A DNA stretch of 64,000 nt from Alteraurantiacibacter hainanensis (GTDB lineage Bacteria; Pseudomonadota; Alphaproteobacteria; Sphingomonadales; Sphingomonadaceae), in assembly GCF_036321025.1 (NCBI RefSeq), contig NZ_JAZAPB010000002.1:1674001-1738000 (forward strand), read 5' to 3'. This document shows, piece by piece, positions 43,118-52,615 of the stretch. The notes below the pieces were generated by a model. The model ran no database searches and was not told where the DNA came from. It saw only the letters and a list, made by a program, of their open reading frames with translations. The translations under genes were made by a program, and so were the position numbers. Within the stretch, counting starts at the first letter, position 1, and each line of letters opens with the position of its first letter.

Positions 43118-43639
43118 TTACCCCGCCTTTGGCCGGTAGGTGAGATCGAAGCTGTCGCTCCATGTCCGGCCATGGTCGGTGCTGGCCTGTCCGTACTGGC
43201 GAACGGAACCGTCTTCCCCCAGCGAATAGGTCATGCGGACGAGGTTTGGTTCGCCCTGCGGCGTTCGTCCCCAATATCCGGTCAGCACCATGTCTCCATC
43301 GACCGGCCCGCCTTCGAACTCGATCTGCCCCGGTTGCGCGCCGACCCACAGCTGACGCCATGTGCCCGAGCGCGGGTCGAGGCTGGTGATGCTGGTTCCG
43401 CCCCCGCCCTGCAACGGCATCCACGTCTCGCGCACGGCGCAACCGTTGCTGACCTTCTCGATCAGGCTGGTGGCGACCTGCGTCTCGCTCCCCGTCTGAT
43501 AGACGTCCCACTCGCCGACCCAGAAGTCGAAGGCGGCAAACTGCCGGGCAGCGCAAGGATCGGGCGGCGGCGGGGCCGCGGCTTGCGGCTCCTGAGCCTG
43601 TTGCAGCGCGGCCAGAAGCACGGCGGCGATTAACGACAT
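43118..43639 (-). CDS. Hypothetical secreted protein (DUF1579-like)
   Basis: A 173-residue protein with an N-terminal hydrophobic stretch (MSLIAAVLLAALQQA) followed by a Pro/Ala-rich linker. The mature region PCAARQFAAFDFWVGEWDVYQTGSETQVATSLIEKVSNGCAVRETWM resembles the lipocalin-like DUF1579 group, with one Cys pair. Function is unknown. It is flanked by other small hypotheticals on the same strand. Confidence 0.7.
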   Translation of the reverse strand: MSLIAAVLLAALQQAQEPQAAAPPPPDPCAARQFAAFDFWVGEWDVYQTGSETQVATSLIEKVSNGCAVRETWMPLQGGGGTSITSLDPRSGTWRQLWVGAQPGQIEFEGGPVDGDMVLTGYWGRTPQGEPNLVRMTYSLGEDGSVRQYGQASTDHGRTWSDSFDLTYRPKAG

Positions 43640-43697
43640 CGGTCTCTCCCCTCAGTGTCCCGGAGTAAGGACTACCCGGAAACCGCGGGATCGCAAG

Positions 43698-43979
43698 TCA
43701 GCCGCTGGCGGGGAAATCCTTGCGCCCGGCCAGCGTCGTGATTTCGTCGGCGTGAAATTCTCGGTCGCCGGCTTTCTCGATGTAGTACTTGTGTCGCTCG
43801 TCCTCCGGCAGCGATGCGACCTGGCGTACCAGTTCGGAAAAGGTGCCGCTGCGAATTGACTTCGCGCCGTCGAGCACGCCATCGCCATCGTTGGAAGCAT
43901 GCAGGAAGGCGCGGTCGTCCCACTGGATGCCTTCGCGGTGGGTGTCTTCGGCCTTGTAGGTGCTGGGATGGTCGGTCAT
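43698..43979 (-). CDS. Hypothetical protein
   Basis: A 93-residue hydrophilic, probably cytoplasmic protein. It has a heptad-like helix (TFSELVRQVASLPEDERHKYYIEKAG) and the end ITTLAGRKDFPASG. No known family is recognised. An AGGAGG-like element lies just upstream of the ATG (GAAAGGAGGATTTTTCC), strong support that it is translated. Confidence 0.7.
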   Translation of the reverse strand: MTDHPSTYKAEDTHREGIQWDDRAFLHASNDGDGVLDGAKSIRSGTFSELVRQVASLPEDERHKYYIEKAGDREFHADEITTLAGRKDFPASG

Positions 43980-44028
43980 GGAAAAATCCTCCTTTCCCGA
44001 TCAACGCCCCGCCCGCCCGGCGGTTTCC

Positions 44029-44712
44029 CTAGTCGATGCGTCCGTCGTGCAGGCGCACCACGCGATCCATGCGCGATGCCAGTCTCTCGTTATGCGTGGC
44101 GACCAGCGCGGCGCTGCCCTGCCCGCGTACCAGTTCCAGGAACTGGCCCAGCACCCGGTCGGCAGTCTTCTCGTCCAGATTGCCGGTCGGTTCGTCCGCC
44201 AGCACGAGGTGAGGTTTGTTGGCTAGGGCACGGGCCACGGCAACGCGCTGCTGCTCGCCGCCCGAAAGCTGGCTGGGCCGGTGGTCGAGGCGGTGTTCCA
44301 GTCCCAGTGCGCCCAGCAACTCTTCTGCACGCGTAACGGCATCCGCCCGCTTCGTGCCCAACAGCAGTTGCGGGAGCATCACGTTTTCCTGCGCCGTGAA
44401 ATCGGGCAGCAGGTGATGGAACTGGTAGACGAAGCCCAGGTGCTCCCGCCGCAGGGTCGTGCGGTCGGCGGCGTCGAGCTCGCTCGCTTCGGTTCCGGCG
44501 AGCTCGATCTGCCCGGAAAAGCCGCCTTCAAGCAAGCCTACGGCCTGCAGCATGGTGGACTTGCCCGAACCCGAAGGGCCGAGCAGGGCGACGATCTCGC
44601 CCGGCGCGATTTCCAGGTTGACGCCGCGCAGCACGTCGATGCGCACGCCGCCCTGCTCGAAACTGCGCGCCAGGTTGCGCAGGCGGATGACCGGCTGGAC
44701 CGTGTTATTCAT
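44029..44712 (-). CDS. lolD: Lipoprotein-releasing ABC transporter ATP-binding protein
   Basis: A 227-residue ABC ATPase. Walker A is GPSGSGKST (about residues 44-52), the signature is LSGGEQQRVAVARAL and Walker B is LVLADEPTG. With LolC/E it powers transfer of lipoproteins from the inner membrane to LolA. ATG 44712 overlaps the lolC stop by eight bases. The longer open frame upstream is inside lolC and is rejected. Confidence 0.95.
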   Translation of the reverse strand: MNNTVQPVIRLRNLARSFEQGGVRIDVLRGVNLEIAPGEIVALLGPSGSGKSTMLQAVGLLEGGFSGQIELAGTEASELDAADRTTLRREHLGFVYQFHHLLPDFTAQENVMLPQLLLGTKRADAVTRAEELLGALGLEHRLDHRPSQLSGGEQQRVAVARALANKPHLVLADEPTGNLDEKTADRVLGQFLELVRGQGSAALVATHNERLASRMDRVVRLHDGRID

Positions 44713-45946
44713 AGCGGAGCACCTCCACCGGGTCGGTATTGGCAGCGCGGTATGCCGGGTAGAGCGTGGCGAGGAACGCCAGGCCCATCGCCGAACCCGC
44801 GATGGCCAGCACTTCGATAGGATCGGTTTTCGCCGGGAGTTCGGTAAGGAACCGGACCGAAGGATCCCACAGCTCGACGCCGAATGCGACACCGATGCCT
44901 TCCACGATGGGCTGGCGGAAGAACAAGACGATCAGTCCCAGCGCCACGCCGGCGCCGGTGCCGATCACGCCGACGATGGAGCCGGTCGTCACGAATATCT
45001 TGAGCAGGCTTCGCCGCGTCGCGCCCATGGTTCGCATGATGGCGATGTCGCGCGTCTTGGATCGCACCAGCATCACGAGCGACGAGAGGATATTGAAGGC
45101 CGCCACCAGCACGATGATGCCCAGCGCGAAGGCCATCGCCACACGCTCCACCTGCAGGGCTTCGAACAGGGAGGCGTTCATGTCCTGCCAGTTCAGCACC
45201 TGCGCCTGGCCGGAGAGCCGCTCCACCAGCGGCGCGAGGATTTCGTCCACCCGGTCCGGGTCTTCGGTCTGCACCTCTATCATGCTGACCGTGTCGCCCG
45301 ACATCAGCAGCGTCTGCGCCTCGGGAATGGGCATCACCACGAACCGCTCGTCGAAGTCGTAGAGGCCCACTTCGAAGACGGCGGTGACGGTATAGCCGAT
45401 CTGCCGTGGCACGGTGCCGAAAGGCGTCGGCCTGCCCTGCGGATTGATGACGGTGAGCGTGTCGCCCAGGCGAATTCCCAGGTTCTGCTGCAAGCGCGAG
45501 CCGATGGCCACGTTGCGCGCGCCGGGCTGCAGGGTCGACATGTCGCCGATCAGCACGTTGTCGGCCATGCGATCGATATCTTCCGCCGTGTTGCCACGCA
45601 CGAAGATGCCCTCTGCCCGGCCATTGTAGGTGGCGAGCAGCGGCTGTTCGATAAGCGGCGATGCGCGCGTGACACCGGGCGTTTCCCGCACTTCCTCGAG
45701 AATGTCCTCCCAGTTTTCCATGCGCCCGCCGAAGATCTGCACCACCGCATGGCCGTTCAGCCCGGTGATGCGATCCAGCAGTTCGGCGCGAAAACCGTTC
45801 ATCACGCTCATCACGATCACGAGCATGGCGACCGAGAGCATGACGACGGTGATGGAAATGCCCGCCACCAGCGCGATCACGGCTTCGCTGCGGCCAGGCA
45901 GCATGTATCGCTTGGCGATGGTCCATTCAAATGGGGAAAGGATCAC
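44705..45946 (-). CDS. lolC: Lipoprotein-releasing ABC transporter permease LolC/LolE
   Basis: A 413-residue FtsX-like permease. The N-terminal helix (VIALVAGISITVVMLSVAMLVIVMSVMNGFRAELLDRI) carries the LolC/E signature; a large periplasmic domain runs to about residue 260; three more helices follow, ending in YPAYRAANTDPVEVLRYE. Only one permease gene is present, as in many alphaproteobacteria where a single protein (LolF-type) is used. Operonic with lolD. Confidence 0.94.
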   Translation of the reverse strand: MILSPFEWTIAKRYMLPGRSEAVIALVAGISITVVMLSVAMLVIVMSVMNGFRAELLDRITGLNGHAVVQIFGGRMENWEDILEEVRETPGVTRASPLIEQPLLATYNGRAEGIFVRGNTAEDIDRMADNVLIGDMSTLQPGARNVAIGSRLQQNLGIRLGDTLTVINPQGRPTPFGTVPRQIGYTVTAVFEVGLYDFDERFVVMPIPEAQTLLMSGDTVSMIEVQTEDPDRVDEILAPLVERLSGQAQVLNWQDMNASLFEALQVERVAMAFALGIIVLVAAFNILSSLVMLVRSKTRDIAIMRTMGATRRSLLKIFVTTGSIVGVIGTGAGVALGLIVLFFRQPIVEGIGVAFGVELWDPSVRFLTELPAKTDPIEVLAIAGSAMGLAFLATLYPAYRAANTDPVEVLRYE

Positions 45947-46057
45947 GGAAAGGTGCTTCGCTTCTCGATTGAGGAGGGGAGATGCCGTTTAGGTGGGCAA
46001 TGTAGGACTGGCAACTGCATTGGGCCTTAACCAGTCCCTTCGCCCCTCCTTTCCCGA

Positions 46058-47824
46058 TCAGGCGGCCAGCTGCTCCGCGATCCAGCCATCGACGTGCGCC
46101 TCCAGCACGTCGAGGGGAACGGAACCGTTTTCCAGAACCGTGTCGTGGAAATCGCGCAGGTCGAACCGGTCGCCCAGCGCTTCTTCGGCGCGGGTGCGCA
46201 GTTCGCGGATCTTGAGCTCACCCAGCTTGTAGGCCAGCGCCTGCCCGGGCCAGGTGATGTAGCGGTTCACCTCGGCGTTGATGTTACCTTCGGAAAGTGC
46301 GGTGTTGTCCAGCATGTAGTCCACTGCCTGCTGGCGCGTCCAACCCAGTGCGTGGATGCCGGTATCCACCACAAGGCGGTTGGCCCGCCACATCTCGTAG
46401 GAAAGACGCCCCATCTGCTTGGCGGGCGTGTCGTACAGGCCCATTTCGATGCCGAGCCGCTCCGAATAGAGGCCCCAGCCCTCCACGAAGGCGGTGAAGA
46501 AGGTGCCGCGCTGGCGCAGCGGGTGGATATCGAGTTCCTGTTGCAGGGCGATCTGGTGGTGGTGACCCGGCACGGCCTCGTGCACGCCGAGCGCGGGCAG
46601 TTCCCACAGGGGTCGCTGGTCGAGCTCGGTCAGGTTCAGGCGGTAGATGCCGGGCTGGCCGGTGGCGATTGACCCGCTCTCGTAATAGGCCGTGGTGTTG
46701 CCGGGCGCACTGGCCGCCGGGATAGGCTGAACGGTATAGGGCAGGCGCGGCAGCGTGCCGAACAGGCGCGGCATCCACCCGTCGATCTCCTTCGCCAGGG
46801 CGGCCGTGTATTCGAGGTAGCTTTCCTCGTCCTCCGGATAATACTGTGGATCGGTGCGCAGGTGCTCGATGAATGCCTCGCGGCTGTCGAACCCGGCCTC
46901 GGCGGCGACGGCTTCCATTTCCGCGCGAATGCGGGCGACTTCGGTCAGGCCCAGCTCGTGCACTTCCCGCGGCGTCATGTCGGTGGTGGTGAAACTGCGC
47001 ACGCGGTAGGCGTAGTAGTCCTGGCCGCCGGGTGTCATGCCGATGCCGGGAGATGCGCCGGCGCGGCAATTGGGGGCGTATTCTTCCTCGTAGTATTCCA
47101 GGAAGGTGCCCAGCCCCTCGAACGCGCCGTCGCTGATGGCGGAACGGGCGCGCACCTGCAGATCCTGCCATGCATCCTGGGAAATGGCGGAGGGGCGCGT
47201 CTCGAAGGCCTCCCACCAGACCGAATCTTCCGGCGATTCCGCTATCAGGCCGGCGATCGAGTTCTCGTACCCTTCCATCGGTTCGCACGGCTGGGTCAGC
47301 CCGCGTTCGATGCCGCCTTCGTTGCGCGTGATAAAGGCCTGAATGTAGGCGGGAAATGCCTCTAGCCGGGAAAGGTAGCTGTCGTAGTCCGCCACGGTGA
47401 ACAGCGGCGAGGAATAGGGCAGCCCCGCAATCGCCCCCTGCGGCCCGCCGCGATTGGTGAAGGTGATGTAGCGATCCTGATCGAACTCAGCCGCTTCTAG
47501 CGTATCGCGGAAATCGCGCTGCATCAGCGCATAGTCGATGCCGAGGTTGTCCGGCAGCGCATCCACGTCGATCGCCTCCAGGCGCTGCTGAAAGGCGCGC
47601 GTTTCCGCCAGGCGCCGGTCATACCCTTCCATCGACGGGTCGCCGAGTTCGCCATCACCGCGCCGGTCGCCGATCTCGGTGGCGAGATATGGCGAATTGT
47701 CGAGCGTCCACTGCCACACGTCCTCGCGCAGTTCGGTGAAGTCTTCCTCTGCGGACTGGGCAAGTACCGGAAGAGGGACGGCAGCGGACAGGGCAAGGGC
47801 GGTGGCAGCGAAAAGGCGGTTCAT
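46058..47824 (-). CDS. DUF885 family secreted metallopeptidase-like protein
   Basis: A 588-residue protein with a signal peptide (MNRLFAATALALSAAVPLPVLAQ). The conserved HEAVPGHHHQ gives an HExxxxH-type zinc site and EGWGLYSERLG the third ligand, as in the DUF885 group of M32/M3-like peptidases. It is likely periplasmic. Substrate unknown. It follows the amino-acid permease gene on the same strand with 69 bases between, and precedes lolC by 111 bases in which I see no feature. Confidence 0.9.
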   Translation of the reverse strand: MNRLFAATALALSAAVPLPVLAQSAEEDFTELREDVWQWTLDNSPYLATEIGDRRGDGELGDPSMEGYDRRLAETRAFQQRLEAIDVDALPDNLGIDYALMQRDFRDTLEAAEFDQDRYITFTNRGGPQGAIAGLPYSSPLFTVADYDSYLSRLEAFPAYIQAFITRNEGGIERGLTQPCEPMEGYENSIAGLIAESPEDSVWWEAFETRPSAISQDAWQDLQVRARSAISDGAFEGLGTFLEYYEEEYAPNCRAGASPGIGMTPGGQDYYAYRVRSFTTTDMTPREVHELGLTEVARIRAEMEAVAAEAGFDSREAFIEHLRTDPQYYPEDEESYLEYTAALAKEIDGWMPRLFGTLPRLPYTVQPIPAASAPGNTTAYYESGSIATGQPGIYRLNLTELDQRPLWELPALGVHEAVPGHHHQIALQQELDIHPLRQRGTFFTAFVEGWGLYSERLGIEMGLYDTPAKQMGRLSYEMWRANRLVVDTGIHALGWTRQQAVDYMLDNTALSEGNINAEVNRYITWPGQALAYKLGELKIRELRTRAEEALGDRFDLRDFHDTVLENGSVPLDVLEAHVDGWIAEQLAA

Positions 47825-47893
47825 TTGCGGGGAGACTCCTGCGGGAATTGGTTTCGCGGGAGACTAGCGACGCAAGGGCGCTTGGCAAGCGAC

Positions 47894-49483
47894 TTAGGTG
47901 CTCCCCTCCGGCGCCGGCGGATGGATCGGCACCATGTTCTCCTCTCCCGCAACATCGTCGACGACCTCGACGATGCCCTGGCCCAGATGACTGCGCCTGC
48001 GGCTGTAGGCGAAATAGATCGCGATCCCGATCAGACCCCAGACCGGAAGTACCGCGATCGCCTGCCACGGCAGGTTGAGGTAGAGATAGAGACAGCCCGC
48101 CATCGTCAGAGGGGCGACGATCCAGACACCCTTCATGCGGAAAGGCCGGTGCGTGTGCGGGTCCTTCCTGCGCAGCACCATGACCGTCACCGCGACCATG
48201 AAGAAGGCGTAGAGAGTGCCGGCGTTGGCGTAGTCCGCCAGCAGGCCCACGGGAAAGAACGCCGCGCCGATTGCCACGACGAGACCCGTGGTCAGCGTGA
48301 CGACGTGCGGAGTCTTCCACCTGGGGTGCACGGCGCTGAGACGTTCCGGCAGCAGGCCGTCGCGGCTCATCACGAAGAAAATGCGCGTCTGTGCGAAGAT
48401 CAGCACCAGGATCACCGACGGCAGCGCGAGAAATGCGGCGATGCCGAGCATGTTGCCGATGCCGGAGAACCCGATCTGTCGCAGGACGTGAGCCAGCGCC
48501 TCGTCCGAGCAGACCAGAGCGGCGGCATATTGCGGCATGGCGCACTGCCGCGCCAGTTCCTCGCTGCCCGCGGGGAACGGAATCCCGTCCGGCCCCATGA
48601 TCGGCTGTCCGCCGATGGTGCCGATCGCCCCCGCCGCGACGAGGATGTAGAAAACGGTACAGAACAGCAGCGAACCGATCAAGCCGAACGGCACGTTCTT
48701 CTGCGGGTTCTTCGTTTCCTCTGCCGCCGTCGAGACGGCATCGAAACCGACATAGGCGAAGAAGATCGTCGCCGCAGCGCCGACGGCGCCCAGCCCACTA
48801 CCGAAGCCGCCGCCGAAACCGGCGGGGAGGAAGGGATTGAAGCGTTCTGCATCGAATTCGGGGCTTGTCAGCGTCAGCGCGATGAAGGCCGTCAGCGCCG
48901 CCACCTTGATCGCGACCAGCACCGCATTGACCTTCGCGCTCTCGCTCGTTCCGATCATCAGCAGCCAGGTGACGAGCAAGGCGATCACCATCGCGGGCAG
49001 GTTGATGAATCCGCCCGGCGCGCCTCCAAGCGAGAGGGGGCCGGCGGAAAGCCACGCGGGCAATTCCAATCCGAAGAATTCCTGCAGGATCGTACCGCTG
49101 AAGTAGCCTGACCAGCCAACCGAGACCGCGCTGGCAGCCACCGCATATTCGAGGACGAGCGCCCAGCCTACCGTCCAGGCGAGAAACTCGCCGCTGGAGG
49201 CATATGTGTAGGTGTAGGCCGATCCCGCCACGGGGATCATTGCCGCCACCTCCGCATAGCAGAGCGCGGCAACGATGCAGACGGCACCGGCGATTATGAA
49301 GGCCAGCATCAGGCCCGGTCCGGCCTTCTGTGCGCCGGCCGCAGTCAGAACGAAGATGCCGGTGCCGATGATGCAGCCGATGCCGAAAAGCATGAGCTGG
49401 ATGCCGGAAAGTGAACGATGAAGCGATTTGCGCTCGGCAGTCGCCAAAATGGCGTCGAGCGGCTTTACCCGGTCAAGTAGCAT
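47894..49483 (-). CDS. APC superfamily amino-acid permease (cationic amino-acid transporter-like)
   Basis: A 529-residue inner-membrane transporter with about 12 to 13 helices. The substrate-binding broken helix is FGIGCIIGTGIFVLTAAGA near residues 33-51; YAEVAAMIPVAGSAYTYTY and AYVGFDAVSTAAEETKNPQKNVPFG are standard APC/CAT motifs. The C-terminus is short and His/Pro-rich. It probably imports basic or other amino acids by proton symport; specificity is not predictable. With the DUF885 peptidase it could form a peptide-to-amino-acid uptake pair (inference). Confidence 0.92.
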   Translation of the reverse strand: MLLDRVKPLDAILATAERKSLHRSLSGIQLMLFGIGCIIGTGIFVLTAAGAQKAGPGLMLAFIIAGAVCIVAALCYAEVAAMIPVAGSAYTYTYASSGEFLAWTVGWALVLEYAVAASAVSVGWSGYFSGTILQEFFGLELPAWLSAGPLSLGGAPGGFINLPAMVIALLVTWLLMIGTSESAKVNAVLVAIKVAALTAFIALTLTSPEFDAERFNPFLPAGFGGGFGSGLGAVGAAATIFFAYVGFDAVSTAAEETKNPQKNVPFGLIGSLLFCTVFYILVAAGAIGTIGGQPIMGPDGIPFPAGSEELARQCAMPQYAAALVCSDEALAHVLRQIGFSGIGNMLGIAAFLALPSVILVLIFAQTRIFFVMSRDGLLPERLSAVHPRWKTPHVVTLTTGLVVAIGAAFFPVGLLADYANAGTLYAFFMVAVTVMVLRRKDPHTHRPFRMKGVWIVAPLTMAGCLYLYLNLPWQAIAVLPVWGLIGIAIYFAYSRRRSHLGQGIVEVVDDVAGEENMVPIHPPAPEGST

Positions 49484-49583
49484 TCGTGGGTTCCACCAGG
49501 CTTGCAGCGGGAACGCCCCGCTCGACCAGCCGGAACGCGCTGTTTACGCTGATTTTCGTCGCGCGCAATCCGGTTTTTGCGGA

Positions 49584-51653
49584 CTATCCACTTCGCAGTG
49601 TCTGCACACCCCAGTCGCGCTCCAGCAGGTAGAGCACCATGCGTGCCGCTTCCCCCCGATCGGGGTTGGAAAGGCCGCCCTGATTCTCGACAAGCAGCTT
49701 CGCATCTGCATTGGCCACGTCGAGCAGGCGAGTGACCTGCTCCAGGCTGGCGAGCGAGAACCCTTCCTCCCCGCTCTGCCGCGTGCCCAGCAGTTCGCCG
49801 CCGCCGCGCAGTTTCAGGTCTTCCTCGGCCAGCAGGAATCCGTCCTGGCTGCTCTTCATCAGCTCGAGCCGCTTCTTGCCCGTCTCGCTGAGCTCGCTGG
49901 AGCGCAACAGCAGGCATGTCGATTTCTCGCTGCCCCGCCCTACCCGGCCGCGCAGCTGGTGCAGCTGGGCAAGGCCGAAGCGCTCCGCCTGCTCGATCAC
50001 CATCAGCGTTGCATTGGGCACGTCCACGCCGACCTCGATCACCGTGGTGGCAACCAGCACCTTGGCCTTGCCCTCCGCGAACCGCGCCATGGCGGCATCC
50101 TTCATCTCCGGCGCGAGCTGGCCGTGGACCAGCACCACATCGTCACCGAAATGCTCCTTGAGTCCCGCGAAGCGCGCCTCGGCGGCGGCAAGGTCGTCGT
50201 TCTCGCTTTCGGTCCCGCGAACCATCGGGCACACCCAGTAGGCCTGCTGCCCGCTTTCGACATGGCGGCCAACGGCGGCAACGATATCCTGAAGCCGGTC
50301 GACCGGCAGGACGCGCGTGTCGATGGCCTGCCTGCCCGGCGGCAATTCGTCGAGGCGGCTGACTTCCATCTCCCCGTGATTGGCCAGTACCAGAGTGCGC
50401 GGGATCGGCGTCGCCGTCATCGCCAGGGTATGCGGGGTCACCCTTCCCTTCTGCGACAGCATCAGCCGCTGCGACACGCCGAACCGGTGCTGCTCGTCGA
50501 TCACCACGAGGCCCAGGTTCCTGTAGCCGACGCTCTCCTGGAAAATCGCGTGGGTGCCGACGACGATGTCGATGCCTCCGTCCAGCAGACCCATCAGGAT
50601 GCTTTCGCGCGCCTTGCCCTTGTCGCGTCCGGTCAGCAAAGCGATCTCCACGCCGGTCGGCCGGGCCATCGCACGCAGGGTATCGAAATGCTGACGGGCG
50701 AGAAGTTCGGTCGGCGCCAGCATCGCTGCCTGCGCGCCCGCCTCGACCGCGACAAGCATCGCCTCGAGCGCGACAACCGTCTTGCCCGCGCCGACGTCGC
50801 CTTGCAGCAGGCGCAGCATCGGGGAAGGCTGCGCCATGTCTCCGGCAATTTCCGCAATGGAACGCGTCTGCGCCCCCGTGAGCGGGAACGGAAGCTGCAA
50901 CTTGTTCCGCAGGCGTCCATCGCCCTGCAGAACCTGGCCCTTGCGCTTCCGGTTCGTCTCGCGAACGAGCATCAGCGCCAGCGCGTTGGCGAACAGTTCG
51001 TCGTAGGCGAGGCGGTCTCTCGCCTTCGCGTTCTCCCCCTTGTGCGCCAGCGCCACGGCGTCACGCCAGGTCGGCCAGCCCTGTCGGTCCAGCGTCGTGC
51101 GTTCGATCCATTCCGGCAGGTCCGGTGCCCGCGCCAGCGACTGCTCGACAAGGCTGGCTACCCGCGGCTGGGTCAGCCCCTCCGAAAGGCGATAGATCGG
51201 CTCCACCAGCTGGCCCATCGCCCCGTCGCTCTTTTCGGAAACGTGGTCGGGATGGACGATCTGCAGCATCTGGTCGTACTGGTCGAGACGGCCGGCCACC
51301 CAGCGTTTCTCTCCCACCGGCAGCTGCTTCTTCGCCGTGTAGCTGGCGCGCCCGAAGAACGTGAGCGCGCAGATGTTGCCCTTGGCGTCGCTCGCCAGCA
51401 CGCGATAGGGGCCGCGCTGGCTGCGGCTGGCACGGTGCTCCACCACGTCCAGCGCGATAACGATCTGTTCCCCCACGTTCGCGTCGTCGAGGTCCTGGAC
51501 GGCGCGGCGCACCACGAACCGCTCGGGCAGGTGATAGAGCACGTCGCGAACGCGCGTCAGGCCCAGCTTTTCGAGCGGCTTCTTGAGCTTCGGGCCGATA
51601 CCTTCGAGGCTTTCGGTCTCGGCGAAGAGGGGATTGAGGACGTCGGGCCGCAT
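49584..51653 (-). CDS. recG: ATP-dependent DNA helicase RecG
   Basis: A 689-residue RecG, which remodels stalled forks and branched recombination intermediates. The N-terminal wedge/OB region (ASRSQRGPYRVLASDAKGNICALTFFGRA) is followed by helicase lobes with LLQGDVGAGKTVVAL (Walker A), VVIDEQHRFGVSQ (motif II) and QLRGRVGRGS (motif VI). Standard length. It is divergent from the small secreted protein gene at 51806; 152 bases separate them. Confidence 0.97.
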   Translation of the reverse strand: MRPDVLNPLFAETESLEGIGPKLKKPLEKLGLTRVRDVLYHLPERFVVRRAVQDLDDANVGEQIVIALDVVEHRASRSQRGPYRVLASDAKGNICALTFFGRASYTAKKQLPVGEKRWVAGRLDQYDQMLQIVHPDHVSEKSDGAMGQLVEPIYRLSEGLTQPRVASLVEQSLARAPDLPEWIERTTLDRQGWPTWRDAVALAHKGENAKARDRLAYDELFANALALMLVRETNRKRKGQVLQGDGRLRNKLQLPFPLTGAQTRSIAEIAGDMAQPSPMLRLLQGDVGAGKTVVALEAMLVAVEAGAQAAMLAPTELLARQHFDTLRAMARPTGVEIALLTGRDKGKARESILMGLLDGGIDIVVGTHAIFQESVGYRNLGLVVIDEQHRFGVSQRLMLSQKGRVTPHTLAMTATPIPRTLVLANHGEMEVSRLDELPPGRQAIDTRVLPVDRLQDIVAAVGRHVESGQQAYWVCPMVRGTESENDDLAAAEARFAGLKEHFGDDVVLVHGQLAPEMKDAAMARFAEGKAKVLVATTVIEVGVDVPNATLMVIEQAERFGLAQLHQLRGRVGRGSEKSTCLLLRSSELSETGKKRLELMKSSQDGFLLAEEDLKLRGGGELLGTRQSGEEGFSLASLEQVTRLLDVANADAKLLVENQGGLSNPDRGEAARMVLYLLERDWGVQTLRSG

Positions 51654-51805
51654 GATCGCAAGCCTTAGCCAATGGGCCGGAGAATGCGAAGCATGCCCGA
51701 AAAAGCATCAACACCGCGCCTTGTCACATTCCCGCCTGATGCTAAGCCCGTGGGCGAGGGTCGCTCATGGCCGGGGTACGTCCCCGGCTCCAAGGGGGAC
51801 TGAAT

Positions 51806-52240
51806 ATGCTAAGATCTCTGAAGCTTGCTGCCGCCGTGACCGCTTTCACGCTTGTCGCGACTCCGGTATTTGCGCAGGACGAGCCGGAAGAACCGCGCAC
51901 CACCTACTCCGTCACGATGTTCGAGTTTGCCGAGGATGCCGATGAGAATCGTTGGCTCGAAGTCATCGAAACCTACATCAATCCGGCGCGCGAGGCCGCG
52001 GGAATGTCTCCCCAGGCGATCCACTGGGTGATGATGAATCCGGACTATGACATCATCGTCGTCGCAGAAGAGCCCGACGGCATGGCGACTTTCGACAGCC
52101 ATGCTCCGGCCAGCCGTATGGCATTCGTGGAAGCCCTGACGGAAATGGTCGGCGGCGAGGAACAACTCGGAGCCCTTCGCGAGGAAATGGATGCGATGGT
52201 AGAGGATTCGATGACCCTCTATACCCACACGCACCCTTGA
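51806..52240 (+). CDS. Hypothetical secreted protein
   Basis: A 144-residue protein with a signal peptide (MLRSLKLAAAVTAFTLVATPVFAQ). The mature part, VTMFEFAEDADENRWLEVIETYINPAREAAGMSPQAIHWVMMNPDYDIIVVAEEPDG, suggests a ferredoxin-like alpha/beta fold similar to dimeric alpha-beta barrel proteins. No function can be assigned. AAGGGGGAC before the ATG at 51806 supports the start. A strong hairpin with a T-run follows 22 bases after the stop. Confidence 0.8.
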   Translation: MLRSLKLAAAVTAFTLVATPVFAQDEPEEPRTTYSVTMFEFAEDADENRWLEVIETYINPAREAAGMSPQAIHWVMMNPDYDIIVVAEEPDGMATFDSHAPASRMAFVEALTEMVGGEEQLGALREEMDAMVEDSMTLYTHTHP

Positions 52241-52261
52241 TCGCCGCCAGCAAGTGCCTAG

Positions 52262-52292
52262 ACGGGGCCTTTCGCGCGAAAGGCCCCGTTTT
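52262..52292 (+). terminator. Terminator abutting the sdhE start codon
   Basis: ACGGGGCCTTTCGC and GCGAAAGGCCCCGT form a near-perfect stem, followed by TTTT; the sdhE ATG begins two bases later at 52294. It would end transcription of the secreted-protein gene, and would sequester the region where the sdhE ribosome-binding site should be. Confidence 0.85.
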
Positions 52293-52293
52293 C

Positions 52294-52566
52294 ATGACCG
52301 AAGAGACAGACCTGACAACCCGCATGAACCGCGCCCGGTTTCGCGCCTGGCATCGCGGCACGCGGGAGGCCGACTACATGTTCGGCGGCTATTTCGACCG
52401 CTATCACGAGGAATGGGATGAGGCCGGTCTGGCCTGGTTCGAGGCGCTGCTGGATCATGACGATGTCGACGTGATGGCCTGGGCCCTGGGCACGGCGCAG
52501 GTGCCCGACGCGTTCGCCGGTCCGCAGATGGAAGCCATGCGAAAGCTGGACTATGTGAAGATCTAG
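52294..52566 (+). CDS. sdhE: Succinate dehydrogenase assembly factor 2 (FAD assembly factor)
   Basis: A 90-residue SdhE/Sdh5 (DUF339) protein that helps attach FAD to SdhA. The family motif RGxxE is present as HRGTREADYMFGGYFDR, followed by WFEALLDHDDVDVMAWALG, the usual four-helix pattern. ATG 52294 gives a normal N-terminus (MTEETDLTTRMNRARFRAW), but no Shine-Dalgarno sequence is free because a terminator hairpin occupies it; ATG 52324 is an alternative. It is separated from sdhB by about 47 kb and adjoins mfd. Confidence 0.88.
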   Translation: MTEETDLTTRMNRARFRAWHRGTREADYMFGGYFDRYHEEWDEAGLAWFEALLDHDDVDVMAWALGTAQVPDAFAGPQMEAMRKLDYVKI

Positions 52567-52615
52567 GGGCAAGGCGCGCCGGAACCGCCCAGCCGCCCGC
52601 GCCTTTCAAAAGTCC

